Source of the DNA: an uncultured Pelagibacteraceae bacterium
GTDB lineage: Bacteria > Pseudomonadota > Alphaproteobacteria > Pelagibacterales > Pelagibacteraceae
Assembly (NCBI GenBank): GCA_902633985.1
Contig: CACPHV010000001.1
Span: forward strand, 62,001 to 126,000
Direction: 5' to 3'
Length of the DNA stretch: 64,000 nt
Shown: piece by piece, positions 1 through 8,756 of the stretch
How the letters are laid out: the number at the start of each line of letters is the position of its first letter
How positions within the stretch are numbered: the first letter of the stretch is position 1
Notes under the pieces: generated by a model
What the model was told of the DNA's origin: nothing
Databases searched by the model: none
Seen by the model: the letters and a program-made list of their open reading frames with translations, nothing else
Translations under genes and position numbers: made by a program

Positions 1-366
1 GTGTTAGATGGAAAAATAAGATCACATGTTCAGCCAGATTATAAAAATATAAAACATGAGTATTACGATCCAAAACAAATGAAATGTGTTAAGAATTTTC
101 TTCAATTCTATGAGCCAGTTGGACCAAAATTGCAGTGTTATACAGTTCTTTGGACTGGTGATCCTACAGGAGGAGACTTAAATCTAAGAGAGTCTGGTGA
201 GCATACCCACTTTCATTCTTATGAGCACGATAGAGATGCTGGTCATTATCATTTTGACGTGACACCTAATGAGATAGAATATGAGGGATATTTCAATACT
301 GCAAATGAAGTACACAGAGTAAACAATATTTATAAAGAACTTCTAAACAAAAATAGTATTGAATAG
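1..366 (+). CDS. Hypothetical His-rich protein, probably 5'-truncated by window edge
   Basis: The frame is open from the first base, where a GTG could serve as start, so the gene may begin upstream of the window. The visible 121 residues match no family I can name. The middle (about residues 67-86) is rich in His, Asp and Glu (HTHFHSYEHDRDAGHYHFD), which could bind metal; that is inference from composition only. It lies 27 bases upstream of a winged-helix-like gene on the same strand and may share its transcript. No signal peptide or membrane segment is visible. Confidence 0.6.
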   Translation: MLDGKIRSHVQPDYKNIKHEYYDPKQMKCVKNFLQFYEPVGPKLQCYTVLWTGDPTGGDLNLRESGEHTHFHSYEHDRDAGHYHFDVTPNEIEYEGYFNTANEVHRVNNIYKELLNKNSIE

Positions 367-393
367 AAAACTGAATGTGTTTAAATTTATTTA

Positions 394-810
394 ATGAAAA
401 GACAGTTTAAATACCCAAAACACTTCGAAGAACAAAAAAAAATTCCAAAACTAACTCAAAAAAGAATTCAACTAGCAGAAATATCACTTGGTGATTTTGA
501 AGGAAGATTAGCCAATGAATTATTGAATTGGTTTTCTTTAACTCCACAACATTGGATAATGTTGCATATGGTTATGCTTGCTTATTATAAAAATAAATCA
601 ATTACTAAAAATCAACTACTTAAAGTAATTGAGAAATCGTATTTGACTTCAAACGTCTATATCGATACAGCAATTAAAAAAGGTTATTTTAGAATTATTA
701 GAAATGAGAGAGACAAAAGATCTATTTTTATTTTACCTTCAGTAATTACTATCAAAACCTTTGAGGAGTTTATTGATAGAAGAGATATTCTTTATAAAGG
801 AATTAAATGA
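394..810 (+). CDS. Winged-helix (MarR-like) protein, putative regulator
   Basis: This 138-residue protein has the layout of a small MarR-type regulator. A basic N-terminus is followed by helices around residues 45-70 (LTPQHWIMLHMVMLAYY), a candidate recognition region (ITKNQLLKVIEKSYLTSNVYIDTAIKKGY) and a basic wing (IIRNERDKRSIFI). No effector pocket or cysteine switch is apparent. Its stop overlaps the start of the PanB-like gene as ATGA, so the two are probably co-transcribed and translationally coupled. The family assignment is from fold-like pattern only, and the target is unknown. Confidence 0.55.
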   Translation: MKRQFKYPKHFEEQKKIPKLTQKRIQLAEISLGDFEGRLANELLNWFSLTPQHWIMLHMVMLAYYKNKSITKNQLLKVIEKSYLTSNVYIDTAIKKGYFRIIRNERDKRSIFILPSVITIKTFEEFIDRRDILYKGIK

Positions 811-1622
811 AGAATATTTATACATGGGCTGCTAAACCAGCAAAGCGAACTTTAACTGTTGGAGACTTAAAAACAGCTAAAGGAAAAAGAAAATTTACAC
901 AAGTTACTGCTAACAGTATTGAAGAAGCGGAGGCAGCAGAAAAGGTGGGATTTGATATGATTATATCAAACGCAAAAAATGTAATACCTGTAAGAGAGGG
1001 TTCAAAAAATTTATTTTTAACAGCTGCTTTAGTATTAAATGAGTTTGTAACTGCAGAGGATATTATGCGTGGAGCTTTTAAAGCTTTAGAAAATGGTGCA
1101 GATGCAGTTATGACTCCTAGAAGTATGGACATAGTTGAAATGCTAGCTAAGGAAGATGTTCCTGTAATGGGGCATTTAGGTTTGGTTCCAAGAAAATCTA
1201 CTTGGATTGGTGGTTTGAGAGCAGTGGGCAAAACTGCAGAGGAAGCATATGATCTATTTAAAAAATTTAAAAGATTAGAAGATGCAGGCGCTTTTTCTGC
1301 AGAGTGTGAAGTTATACCAGAAAATGTAATGGGTGAAATTTCAAAGCGTACAAATATTGTTACTGTTTCATTAGGTTCAGGGAAAAATGCTGATGTAATG
1401 TATTTATTTATGGAAGATATTTGTGGTGATACTGAAAATCCTCCAAGACATTCTAAAGCATATGGAAATTTATTAAGATTAAGAAATGAAATTAAAATTG
1501 AAAGAGTAAAAGCTCTTAAAGCTTTTAAAAAAGACACAATGACTGGTAAATTTCCTGGAAAAAAACAATCATCTAATTTAGAGAAAAAACAATTTGAGAA
1601 ATTTTTAGATCAACTAGATTAG
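807..1622 (+). CDS. PanB-like (ketopantoate hydroxymethyltransferase superfamily) protein
   Basis: The 271-residue protein aligns by eye with 3-methyl-2-oxobutanoate hydroxymethyltransferase over its centre. It has MGHLGLVPRKS plus a following GG (compare GHLGLTPQ), an AGAFSAECEVIPENV segment with the conserved glutamate, and a late SLGSG...DICGD...PPRHSKAYGN block. The N-terminal metal-binding VGDSLGM-type motif of true PanB is replaced (DMIISNAKNVIP), and the MPF(G)SY block reads MTPRSM. Those losses suggest a related aldol-type reaction on another substrate, not pantothenate synthesis. It starts inside the stop of the winged-helix gene and converges with the downstream HpcH aldolase, overlapping it by 4 bases. 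Confidence 0.7.
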   Translation: MKNIYTWAAKPAKRTLTVGDLKTAKGKRKFTQVTANSIEEAEAAEKVGFDMIISNAKNVIPVREGSKNLFLTAALVLNEFVTAEDIMRGAFKALENGADAVMTPRSMDIVEMLAKEDVPVMGHLGLVPRKSTWIGGLRAVGKTAEEAYDLFKKFKRLEDAGAFSAECEVIPENVMGEISKRTNIVTVSLGSGKNADVMYLFMEDICGDTENPPRHSKAYGNLLRLRNEIKIERVKALKAFKKDTMTGKFPGKKQSSNLEKKQFEKFLDQLD

Positions 1623-2413
1623 TAAGTAGCGTTATCATCTTTTTTTGATAAAGAACCCTTCATTTTGTCAACTGTAGCTTTGGCACCAGCACTTAAGGCC
1701 CTTAAATCAGATGCTATAGTTACAAAATTAAAACCTATTTCAATCATCTTAGTTGCATATTCTGTAGTACCATTATGAATTCCTGCAAAAATATTATTTT
1801 TTTTAGCATGTTCTAAAATTCTTAAAATTTCGGAATAAGCTTTTGTAGACTCAGGTCTGTCAAACCCCGGTTTTTCACCTATAGCTAAACTTAAATCTGC
1901 TGGCCCAATATAAATACCGTCAACCCCAGGTGTAGACATAATTTCATCAAGATTTTCTAGTGATTCTTTTGTTTCTATCATTGCTAATTTTAGTATTTCA
2001 TCATTAGCGTGATCTGCATAATCAACTCCACCATAAATTAAACCTCTAACTGGTCCAAAACTTCTATAACCATCAGGTGGATACATACATGCTTGAACAA
2101 AGTTTTCAGCCTCTTTTTTATTACTTACCATTGGGCAAATAATTCCATAACACCCAGCATCTAATATTTTCATTATTTGACCTGGTTCATTCCAATTTAC
2201 TCTTGCTAAAGGAGTTACTTCTGTTGTTGATATTGTTTGCATCATTGGAAGTGCATTACTGTAATCAATCAAACCATGTTGCATATCTACGGTTAGAGAG
2301 TCCCAGCCTTGATGAGCCATTGCTTCAGCTGATGCTGTACTTGGAATTGCACACCAACCATTGATGACGGGTTTACCGTCTTTCATCATTTGTTTAACTT
2401 TATTTTTTCTCAT
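1619..2413 (-). CDS. HpcH/HpaI-family 2-keto-3-deoxy acid aldolase
   Basis: This 264-residue protein is a class II, metal-dependent aldolase of the HpcH/HpaI type, which reversibly cleaves 2-keto-3-deoxy acids to pyruvate and an aldehyde. Visible family blocks are the N-terminal GWCAIPSTASAEAMA, VDMQHGLIDY, the pyruvate-site segment MKILDAGCYGIICPMV, the ECYR-like PPDGYRSFGP, and the metal-ligand region DGIYIGPADLSLAIG. The aldehyde dehydrogenase gene lies just upstream on the same strand with 4 bases between them, so aldolase product plus dehydrogenase form a plausible two-step module that releases pyruvate and an oxidised acid. The natural substrate cannot be read from sequence. Confidence 0.88.
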   Translation of the reverse strand: MRKNKVKQMMKDGKPVINGWCAIPSTASAEAMAHQGWDSLTVDMQHGLIDYSNALPMMQTISTTEVTPLARVNWNEPGQIMKILDAGCYGIICPMVSNKKEAENFVQACMYPPDGYRSFGPVRGLIYGGVDYADHANDEILKLAMIETKESLENLDEIMSTPGVDGIYIGPADLSLAIGEKPGFDRPESTKAYSEILRILEHAKKNNIFAGIHNGTTEYATKMIEIGFNFVTIASDLRALSAGAKATVDKMKGSLSKKDDNATY

Positions 2414-2417
2414 TAAT

Positions 2418-3860
2418 TCAGATTTTTAAGCCCATGTGAGTGTATTTCACATTTAAATAATCTTTTATTGCGCCTGATCCTCCCTCACGCCCGTAACCAG
2501 TTTGTTTTATTCCTCCAAATGGCGCCTCTGCAATTGCAACAACACCAGTATTAACTGCTACGCAACCAGATTCTAATTTCTCAGATCCAATATGAGCTTT
2601 ATCCATAGAATTAGTATACAAATAACTACATAATCCTAAATCATTGTCATTTGCTCTTTCAATTACTTCATCAAAAGTTTTAAAAGTCAAAATTGGAACT
2701 AGTGGACCAAAAGGCTCTTCTTTCATTATTGTAAAATTATCTTTAACGTCATCAAAAACAGTTGGTTCATAATAATATCCTTTATTGAAACCAGAGGGTC
2801 TTTGTCCACCCATTAATACTTTAGCTCCTTCTTTCTTAGTTGTATCAACTAGTTTTTCTATTTCTTCCAGTCTCTTTGCAGTAGTTAAAGGTCCCAAATC
2901 AACTCCTTCATCCATACCATTCCCAATTTTTAATTTTTTCGCTCTTTCTATAAAAGCATTAACAAACTCATCTTTTCTATTTTCTTGGATATAAAATCTA
3001 TTTGGAGAAATACAGACTTGGCCATTATTTCGAAATTTACCAGTTATTGCTATGTCAGCTACTTTATTCATATCTACATCTTCACAAACTATAAAAGGAG
3101 AATGTCCACTAAGTTCCATAGTTACTCTTTGAACTTTATCGGCTGCCTTTTTTAAAATTAATTTACCAACTCTTGTAGATCCTGTTACTGAAACTTTTTT
3201 AATTATATCTGACTCCATTAATTCGTTTGAAACTTCAGCAGGATCACCAGATAATAGATTTACCACTCCGTCTGGCACACCAGCTTCCTTACAAATATTA
3301 ACTAATTCCATTACAGCACCCGGTGTTATTACATCTGGTTTACATATAACAGAACAACCAGCAGCTAAAGAAGTTGAAATTTTTCTTGAAGCCAAAACTA
3401 TTGGAAAATTCCAAGGAACTAGAGCAGCCACTACTCCAACTGGTTGGTAATAAACGTGGACTCTTGTATCTGGAAATCTACTTTGCTGAGTTTGACCATA
3501 AATTCTTTTTGTTTCTTCAGCATTCCACTCAAAAATGTCAGCACCACCACCGACTTCACCAACAGCTTCGTTTAGAGGTTTTCCCACCTCAAGTGTTAAC
3601 CATTTTGCAAGTACATCTTTTTTTTCTCTCATCAGATCGGCAATTTTTCTCAACACATAGGCTCTTTGCCACGGAGCAGTATTTTTCCAAACTTCCAAAC
3701 CTTTTTCTGCTGACTTTAAAGCTTTCTGTACTTCAGTTGATGAAGCTTTCGACGCTTTTCCAATTACTTCTTCAGTTGCAGGATTGATTACATCATAAGT
3801 TTCTTTTTTTTCAGCTTGTTGCCATTTACCATCAATGAATTGTCCAAATTTTTCGTACAT
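2418..3860 (-). CDS. NAD(P)-dependent aldehyde dehydrogenase
   Basis: The 480-residue length is normal for the ALDH superfamily. The general-base glutamate lies in VTMELSGHSPFIV and the catalytic cysteine in FRNNGQVCISPNRFY. The cofactor-loop motif VTGSTRVGKLI, the substrate block EEPFGPLVPI and the C-terminal APFGGIKQTGYGREGG are all present. The last motif and overall pattern resemble succinate-semialdehyde and related semialdehyde dehydrogenases. It is transcribed with the downstream HpcH aldolase and diverges from the IolD-like gene across a 93-base AT-rich gap. The ATG begins the conserved FGQFIDGKW N-terminus, which supports this start. Confidence 0.9.
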   Translation of the reverse strand: MYEKFGQFIDGKWQQAEKKETYDVINPATEEVIGKASKASSTEVQKALKSAEKGLEVWKNTAPWQRAYVLRKIADLMREKKDVLAKWLTLEVGKPLNEAVGEVGGGADIFEWNAEETKRIYGQTQQSRFPDTRVHVYYQPVGVVAALVPWNFPIVLASRKISTSLAAGCSVICKPDVITPGAVMELVNICKEAGVPDGVVNLLSGDPAEVSNELMESDIIKKVSVTGSTRVGKLILKKAADKVQRVTMELSGHSPFIVCEDVDMNKVADIAITGKFRNNGQVCISPNRFYIQENRKDEFVNAFIERAKKLKIGNGMDEGVDLGPLTTAKRLEEIEKLVDTTKKEGAKVLMGGQRPSGFNKGYYYEPTVFDDVKDNFTIMKEEPFGPLVPILTFKTFDEVIERANDNDLGLCSYLYTNSMDKAHIGSEKLESGCVAVNTGVVAIAEAPFGGIKQTGYGREGGSGAIKDYLNVKYTHMGLKI

Positions 3861-3953
3861 AGATTTTATTTTTAAGTTTACTTAATTGGGTTTTTTAATT
3901 TATAAATAGAATTATATATAAAGACTATACATATTAAAAGACAAACATACTTT

Positions 3954-5798
3954 ATGAAAAAAATTACCCTTACATGCGCTCATGCAATCGTAAAATATTT
4001 GATAGCTCAAAAAATATTAATTAATGGTAAAAAAGAACGTTTATTTCCAGGTGTCTTTGGAATTTTTGGGCATGGAAACGTAGCTTGTTTAGGTCAAGCA
4101 CTAGAGGAAAATCAAAAAGAACTTCCAACATATAGAGGACACCATGAACAAAATATGGCTCTTACAGGAATTGGTTATGCTAGGGCTAAAAGAAGACAAC
4201 AAATTTTTGTAGCGACATCTTCTGTTGGTCCTGGCGCAACAAATATGGTTACAGCTGCTGCAGTTGCAATGAGTAACAGATTGCCTATTTTGTTTCTACC
4301 AGGAGACACTTATGCAAACAGAATGCCAGATCCGGTTTTGCAACAAGTTGAGCATTTTAATAATCCTGGAATAACAGCTAATGATGCATTTAAACCAGTT
4401 ACAAGATATTTTGATCGAATAACTAGACCTGAACAAATTATTCAATCATTCCCGTCAGCAGTTCAAACAATGTTAGATCCTGCTGACTGTGGTCCGGCGT
4501 GTATCGCTTTAAGTCAAGATATACAAGGTCAAACATTTGATTATCCTGAGGAATTTTTCAAAGAAAGAGTAAACTCAATCAGAAGACCTCGACCAGATGA
4601 ATTTCAAATTAAAGAGGCAGCCGAAAAAATCAAGTTATCTAAAAATCCAATTATAATTTCAGGTGGTGGGGTTTTTTACTCAGATGCAATGGATGAGTTG
4701 AGTCAGTTTGCAATTAAACATAACATTCCTGTAACCCAAACTGTAATGGGATATTCAACAATGAAAAGAGATCATTCTCATTTTGCGGGTCAAATCGGAG
4801 GTTTAGGTGGAAAAAATACAAATACTTTAGCAAAAGAAACAGATTTAGCAATTGCAGTTGGAACTAAACTTGCAGATTTTACAACTGGATCATGGGCAAA
4901 TTTTGAAAACGAAAATTTTAAACTTGTTTCAATAAATGTATCAAGATTTGATGCTAACAAACATTTGGCTCAAGCTGTCGTTGGAGATGCTAAAGTTTCA
5001 TTAATTGAGCTTTCACAAGCATTAGGTAATTGGAAAGCAGAAGAAGAATGGAATAAAAAATCTCAAATTGAACTTAAATCATGGAATGAACATATAGATA
5101 AAGAGAGTGCGCCAACAAATCAAGAAGTTCCAAGCTATGTTCAAGTAATTGGTGCAATCTATAGAAATTCTGACCCAACAGATATTGCTGTTACGGCAGC
5201 TGGAGGTTTGGTTGGTGAAGTAGTTCAAGTTTGGAGACCTAGAGAGCTAAATACTCATGAAACAGAGTGGGGTTTTAGCTGTATGAGTTATGAAATTTCA
5301 GGTGCCCTTGGAATTAAAATGGCTCATCCAGATAAAGAAGTAATTTCTTTTGTGGGTGATGGCTCTTATCTATTAAATAATACAGATATTTATTCATCAG
5401 TTATTACTAAAAATAAATTAATAATCATAGTATGTGACAATGGTGGGTTTGCAGTTATCAATCGACTTCAATTATTTAAAGGTGGTAAAGAATATAATAA
5501 CTTATTAAAAAGCTCTAACACACCCGGGCTAGTTGATGTTGATTTTGCAAAACACGCAGAAAGTATGGGAGCTAAATCTGAACATGTTAATTCAATTTCA
5601 GATCTTGAAGCTGCATTTAAAAGAGCAAAAGCATCTGATGTAACTTATGTTATTTCAATAAAAACTCATGCATATAAATGGGTTGAAGGTTCAGCTTTTT
5701 GGGACAGCCCAACACTTGAAATTCCAAAAACTAAGGAAAATGAAGAAGCTTTAAAACTTCATAAAGAAGGAAAAGATAAACAAAGACAAGGCGTATAG
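3954..5798 (+). CDS. iolD: IolD-like TPP-dependent trihydroxycyclohexanedione acylhydrolase
   Basis: This 614-residue thiamine-diphosphate enzyme matches IolD, which opens the ring of 3D-(3,5/4)-trihydroxycyclohexane-1,2-dione in inositol breakdown. IolD signatures include GIFGHGNVACLGQAL near residues 36-50 and RGHHEQNMAL, where E65 would be the TPP-activating glutamate. A GDGS...NN cofactor motif lies near residue 465. It is followed after 6 bases by a Gfo/Idh/MocA dehydrogenase that could act like IolG. Missing from the window are IolE, IolB, IolC and IolA, so the complete inositol route is not shown and a related cyclic or open-chain diketone may be the substrate. No clear Shine-Dalgarno sequence precedes the ATG. 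Confidence 0.85.
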   Translation: MKKITLTCAHAIVKYLIAQKILINGKKERLFPGVFGIFGHGNVACLGQALEENQKELPTYRGHHEQNMALTGIGYARAKRRQQIFVATSSVGPGATNMVTAAAVAMSNRLPILFLPGDTYANRMPDPVLQQVEHFNNPGITANDAFKPVTRYFDRITRPEQIIQSFPSAVQTMLDPADCGPACIALSQDIQGQTFDYPEEFFKERVNSIRRPRPDEFQIKEAAEKIKLSKNPIIISGGGVFYSDAMDELSQFAIKHNIPVTQTVMGYSTMKRDHSHFAGQIGGLGGKNTNTLAKETDLAIAVGTKLADFTTGSWANFENENFKLVSINVSRFDANKHLAQAVVGDAKVSLIELSQALGNWKAEEEWNKKSQIELKSWNEHIDKESAPTNQEVPSYVQVIGAIYRNSDPTDIAVTAAGGLVGEVVQVWRPRELNTHETEWGFSCMSYEISGALGIKMAHPDKEVISFVGDGSYLLNNTDIYSSVITKNKLIIIVCDNGGFAVINRLQLFKGGKEYNNLLKSSNTPGLVDVDFAKHAESMGAKSEHVNSISDLEAAFKRAKASDVTYVISIKTHAYKWVEGSAFWDSPTLEIPKTKENEEALKLHKEGKDKQRQGV

Positions 5799-5804
5799 AC
5801 CTTT

Positions 5805-6959
5805 ATGAATAAAATTTTTAAGGTTGGTCTTATCGGTTGTGGTCATATTGCTGAAACATATTTTAGGGGGCAACAATATTTCAATAATTTTAAAATAGTT
5901 GCTTGTGCAGATATTGATCAAAAAGTAGCTGATAAATGTGCAAAATTATACAATATTAAATCTAAAACAGTTGCACAAATTTTAAAAGACAACGAAATAG
6001 AAGTTATTTTAAATTTAACAATTCCACAATCTCATTATTCAGTCTCAAAAAAAGTTTTAAATTCAGGTAAACATGTTTATTCAGAAAAACCATTAGCAAC
6101 TTATTTTGAAAAAGGTAAAGAACTCGTCTCACTAGCAAAAAAAAATAAACTTTATCTTGGAAATGCTCCAGATACATTTTTAGGTGGAGGAATTCAAAAA
6201 GCTAGAGAATTAATTGACTCAGATTTGATTGGAGAGATTAAACTTGGTAATGCAATTTTCGCATTTCCTGGAGTAGAGTCTTTTCACCCAAAACCTGAGT
6301 CTTGGTATAAAAAAGAAGGAGGTCCAGTAATCGATATGGGACCATATTTTTTTACAACATTGGTAAATTTACTTGGACCTGCAAAACAAGTTCAAGGAAG
6401 AACATTAACTGCTTTTAAAAAGAGAATTTATGGAGTGGGACCTAAAAAAAACAAATCATTTAAAGTGGAAACACCTACAACATATTTAGCAACAATCCAA
6501 TTTCACAGTGGTGCTATAATTCAGGTAACACTCTCATTTGATGTAATTAATCATCAAAGAAACCATATGGAGCTTTATGGCACAAAAGGATCGATTATTG
6601 TTCCAGATCCTAATATGTTTGGGGGTTCTGTTTTTATTTCTGTTACAGAAGGTGGAAAATGGGGTGAACATAAAACAGATAAGATGTATTTAGGAAAAAT
6701 TAACATAACTTCGTCTAGTGGAAGATCAAATGAAGCTGCTACAAATGCAAACTATCGGAGTGTTGGTTTATCTGAAATGTTATATTCTATTCAGAAAAAC
6801 AAAAAACACAGGTGTTCAGGTGATTTATCTTTACATGTATTAGATATAATCGAGTCAACCATGAGGGCAGCTAACACAGGAATTCCTCAAAAAATACTAA
6901 CAAAATGTGATAAACCAAAAAAATTTACTGAAGAAGAAGTAAAAAAAATTTTAATTTAG
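5805..6959 (+). CDS. Gfo/Idh/MocA-family oxidoreductase
   Basis: The 384-residue protein has an N-terminal Rossmann domain opening with FKVGLIGCGHIAETYF and the family EKP motif (YSEKPLATYFEKG), whose Lys normally contributes to catalysis. The C-terminal alpha/beta domain carries GGPVIDMGPYFFTTLVNLLGP, where the GxxxDxGxY/H pattern holds the substrate. Known relatives oxidise sugar or inositol hydroxyls with NAD(P). Its place directly behind the IolD-like gene and directly before a 2-hydroxyacid dehydrogenase (no gap) suggests it feeds keto-intermediates to that pathway. An inositol or inosose dehydrogenase role is possible but not proven. Confidence 0.85.
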   Translation: MNKIFKVGLIGCGHIAETYFRGQQYFNNFKIVACADIDQKVADKCAKLYNIKSKTVAQILKDNEIEVILNLTIPQSHYSVSKKVLNSGKHVYSEKPLATYFEKGKELVSLAKKNKLYLGNAPDTFLGGGIQKARELIDSDLIGEIKLGNAIFAFPGVESFHPKPESWYKKEGGPVIDMGPYFFTTLVNLLGPAKQVQGRTLTAFKKRIYGVGPKKNKSFKVETPTTYLATIQFHSGAIIQVTLSFDVINHQRNHMELYGTKGSIIVPDPNMFGGSVFISVTEGGKWGEHKTDKMYLGKINITSSSGRSNEAATNANYRSVGLSEMLYSIQKNKKHRCSGDLSLHVLDIIESTMRAANTGIPQKILTKCDKPKKFTEEEVKKILI

Positions 6960-7982
6960 ATGCCAAAACCAATTGTTATATCTGATCCTTTCCCAAGAAC
7001 ATTGGATCTGATTTTTACTAAAAAAAAATTAATTGAATTAAAAAAAGAATATAAAGTTTTAATAGCACCTTATAAAAAAAAAAGACAATTTTATGAAAAC
7101 TATATTGATAAGGCTACTTTCATTATGGGTCAGCCAGACTTAGATAAAAAAATTTTGTCAAAAGCAAAAAAATTAAAAGCAATAATAAATGTTGAAAGTA
7201 ATTTTATGAATAATGTTGATTATGCTTATTGTTTTCAAAAAGGAATTCATGTAATTGCAACTTCTCCAGTATTTTCAAAGCCTGTAGCAGAAATTGCATT
7301 AGGAATGACACTTTCTTTATTAAGAAATATTCATAATGCTCATTTTGATTTTGTAAAAGGTAAAGAGAAATATGGATTAGAAAGTAACTTAAAATCATCA
7401 CTTTTATCAGGAAAAAAAATTGGATTATTAGGATTTGGTGATTTAGCAAAATCTTTATACCCAATGTTGCTACCATTTACTAAAGATATAAATGTTTATG
7501 ACCCTTGGCTGTCTAAGAACAAAATAAAAAGCTTTGGATTTAACCCAGTTAGCTTAAATAAAATGTTTAAATCATGCGAAATTATTTATGTATTAGCAGC
7601 AGTAACAACCAAAAATAAAAATTTAGTAAATAAAAGTTTAATCAATAAAATGAAAACAAACTCATTATTAATATTGATGAGTCGAGCAGCAGTTGTAAAT
7701 TTTAAGGACTTGATCACGAGAGTTAAAAAAGGAGATATTTATGTAGCTACTGACGTATTTCCTGAGGAGCCAGTGAGAAAAAATGACCCAATCAGAAAAG
7801 TTAAAAATATTTTGTTTTCAGCACACAGAGCTGGAGCTTTGACAGAGGCTTTTTTTGCTATGGGGGACATAGTTTTAAAGGACATGCATTTAATAACAAA
7901 AAATTTAAAACCTAAATTTTGTAAAAAGGCTGAATTAAAGACAGTAGGATTATTAGCTTCAAAACCGGTTGCAATTAGTTGA
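6960..7982 (+). CDS. D-isomer-specific 2-hydroxyacid dehydrogenase
   Basis: The 340-residue protein belongs to the D-2-hydroxyacid dehydrogenase family, which interconverts 2-keto and D-2-hydroxy acids with NAD(P)H. A nucleotide-binding KIGLLGFGDLAKSL lies near residues 152-165. The catalytic Arg lies in LMSRAAVVN, the acid in DVFPEEPV and the His in FSAHRAGA, all in the expected order. The ATG follows the upstream stop with no gap, implying an operon with the IolD-like and Gfo/Idh genes. The sequence is unusually lysine-rich. The substrate is unknown; glyoxylate, hydroxypyruvate or a deoxy-sugar acid would fit the family. Confidence 0.87.
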   Translation: MPKPIVISDPFPRTLDLIFTKKKLIELKKEYKVLIAPYKKKRQFYENYIDKATFIMGQPDLDKKILSKAKKLKAIINVESNFMNNVDYAYCFQKGIHVIATSPVFSKPVAEIALGMTLSLLRNIHNAHFDFVKGKEKYGLESNLKSSLLSGKKIGLLGFGDLAKSLYPMLLPFTKDINVYDPWLSKNKIKSFGFNPVSLNKMFKSCEIIYVLAAVTTKNKNLVNKSLINKMKTNSLLILMSRAAVVNFKDLITRVKKGDIYVATDVFPEEPVRKNDPIRKVKNILFSAHRAGALTEAFFAMGDIVLKDMHLITKNLKPKFCKKAELKTVGLLASKPVAIS

Positions 7983-8004
7983 TATTTTAATAATTTTATA
8001 ATTT

Positions 8005-8754
8005 ATGTCATCAACCAAGAATCCACTTCTAGAGGCAAAAGGAATAACAAAATATTTTGGAACCATAACAGCATTAGAGAATGTTAACTTAAAGGTTCAC
8101 GCAGGGGAATGCTTAGGTGTTGTTGGAGATAACGGAGCTGGGAAATCAACTTTGATGAAAGTATTATCTGGTCTTTATAAACCTAGCGCAGGCTCATTAT
8201 TCTTTCAAGGCAAAGAGGAAATTTTAGAAAGTCCAAGAGACTCTCAAAACTTAGGATTAGAAATGGTTTATCAAGATCTTGCATTAGCTGGAAACTTACC
8301 AATAGGAGAAAATATATTTCTTGGAAGAGAACCCACTAAAAATTTAGGATTTATAAAATTATTAGACTTTAATAAAATAAAAGAATTAACAAATGCTCAT
8401 CTAGATAAATTAAAAATAAATGTAAAAAGTGCAGATCAAAAAGTAGAGGAACTATCAGGTGGTCAAAGACAAGCAGTTGCTATTGCTAGATCTACAGCTT
8501 TTAATGCTAAAGTAGTAATTATGGATGAACCAACTGCTGCATTAGCAATCAAAGAAGTGGGTAAAGTATTAGATCTGATTAATAGTTTAAAAAAAACAGG
8601 TGTTGGAGTGATTGTAATAAGTCATAGAATGGATGATATATTTACAGTATGTGACAGAGTAATGGCTTTGTTTCAGGGAACAAATTTTGCAGAAGCAAGT
8701 CTATCGAATACTTCTAGAGATGAAGTGATTGGTTGGATTATGGGAAAAAAATAA
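8005..8754 (+). CDS. Sugar ABC transporter ATP-binding protein (FrcA-like, single domain)
   Basis: This 249-residue ATPase powers uptake through the adjacent permease. Walker A is GDNGAGKST near residue 47, the ABC signature LSGGQRQAV is near residue 150, and Walker B is VVIMDEPTAA with the switch histidine in VISHRMDD. It is half the size of RbsA/XylG, which carry two fused ATPase domains. It therefore resembles the single-domain FrcA type used for fructose, ribose or mannose uptake. It lies 22 bases after the 2-hydroxyacid dehydrogenase, and the permease start follows after 2 bases. Confidence 0.9.
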   Translation: MSSTKNPLLEAKGITKYFGTITALENVNLKVHAGECLGVVGDNGAGKSTLMKVLSGLYKPSAGSLFFQGKEEILESPRDSQNLGLEMVYQDLALAGNLPIGENIFLGREPTKNLGFIKLLDFNKIKELTNAHLDKLKINVKSADQKVEELSGGQRQAVAIARSTAFNAKVVIMDEPTAALAIKEVGKVLDLINSLKKTGVGVIVISHRMDDIFTVCDRVMALFQGTNFAEASLSNTSRDEVIGWIMGKK

Positions 8755-8756
8755 AT

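Noticed and set aside
818-1537. A 239-codon open frame antisense to the PanB-like gene
   Set aside because: It is entirely inside a gene with clear family motifs, its sequence is hydrophobic, Ser/Phe-rich shadow translation, and it lacks a ribosome site.
3374-3787. A 137-codon frame antisense to the aldehyde dehydrogenase
   Set aside because: It lies fully within the dehydrogenase, has low-complexity Leu/Phe/Gln content, and no independent support.
7204-7476. A 90-codon frame antisense to the 2-hydroxyacid dehydrogenase
   Set aside because: It overlaps conserved motifs of a real gene, and its composition is typical of reverse-strand shadow in A-rich coding DNA.
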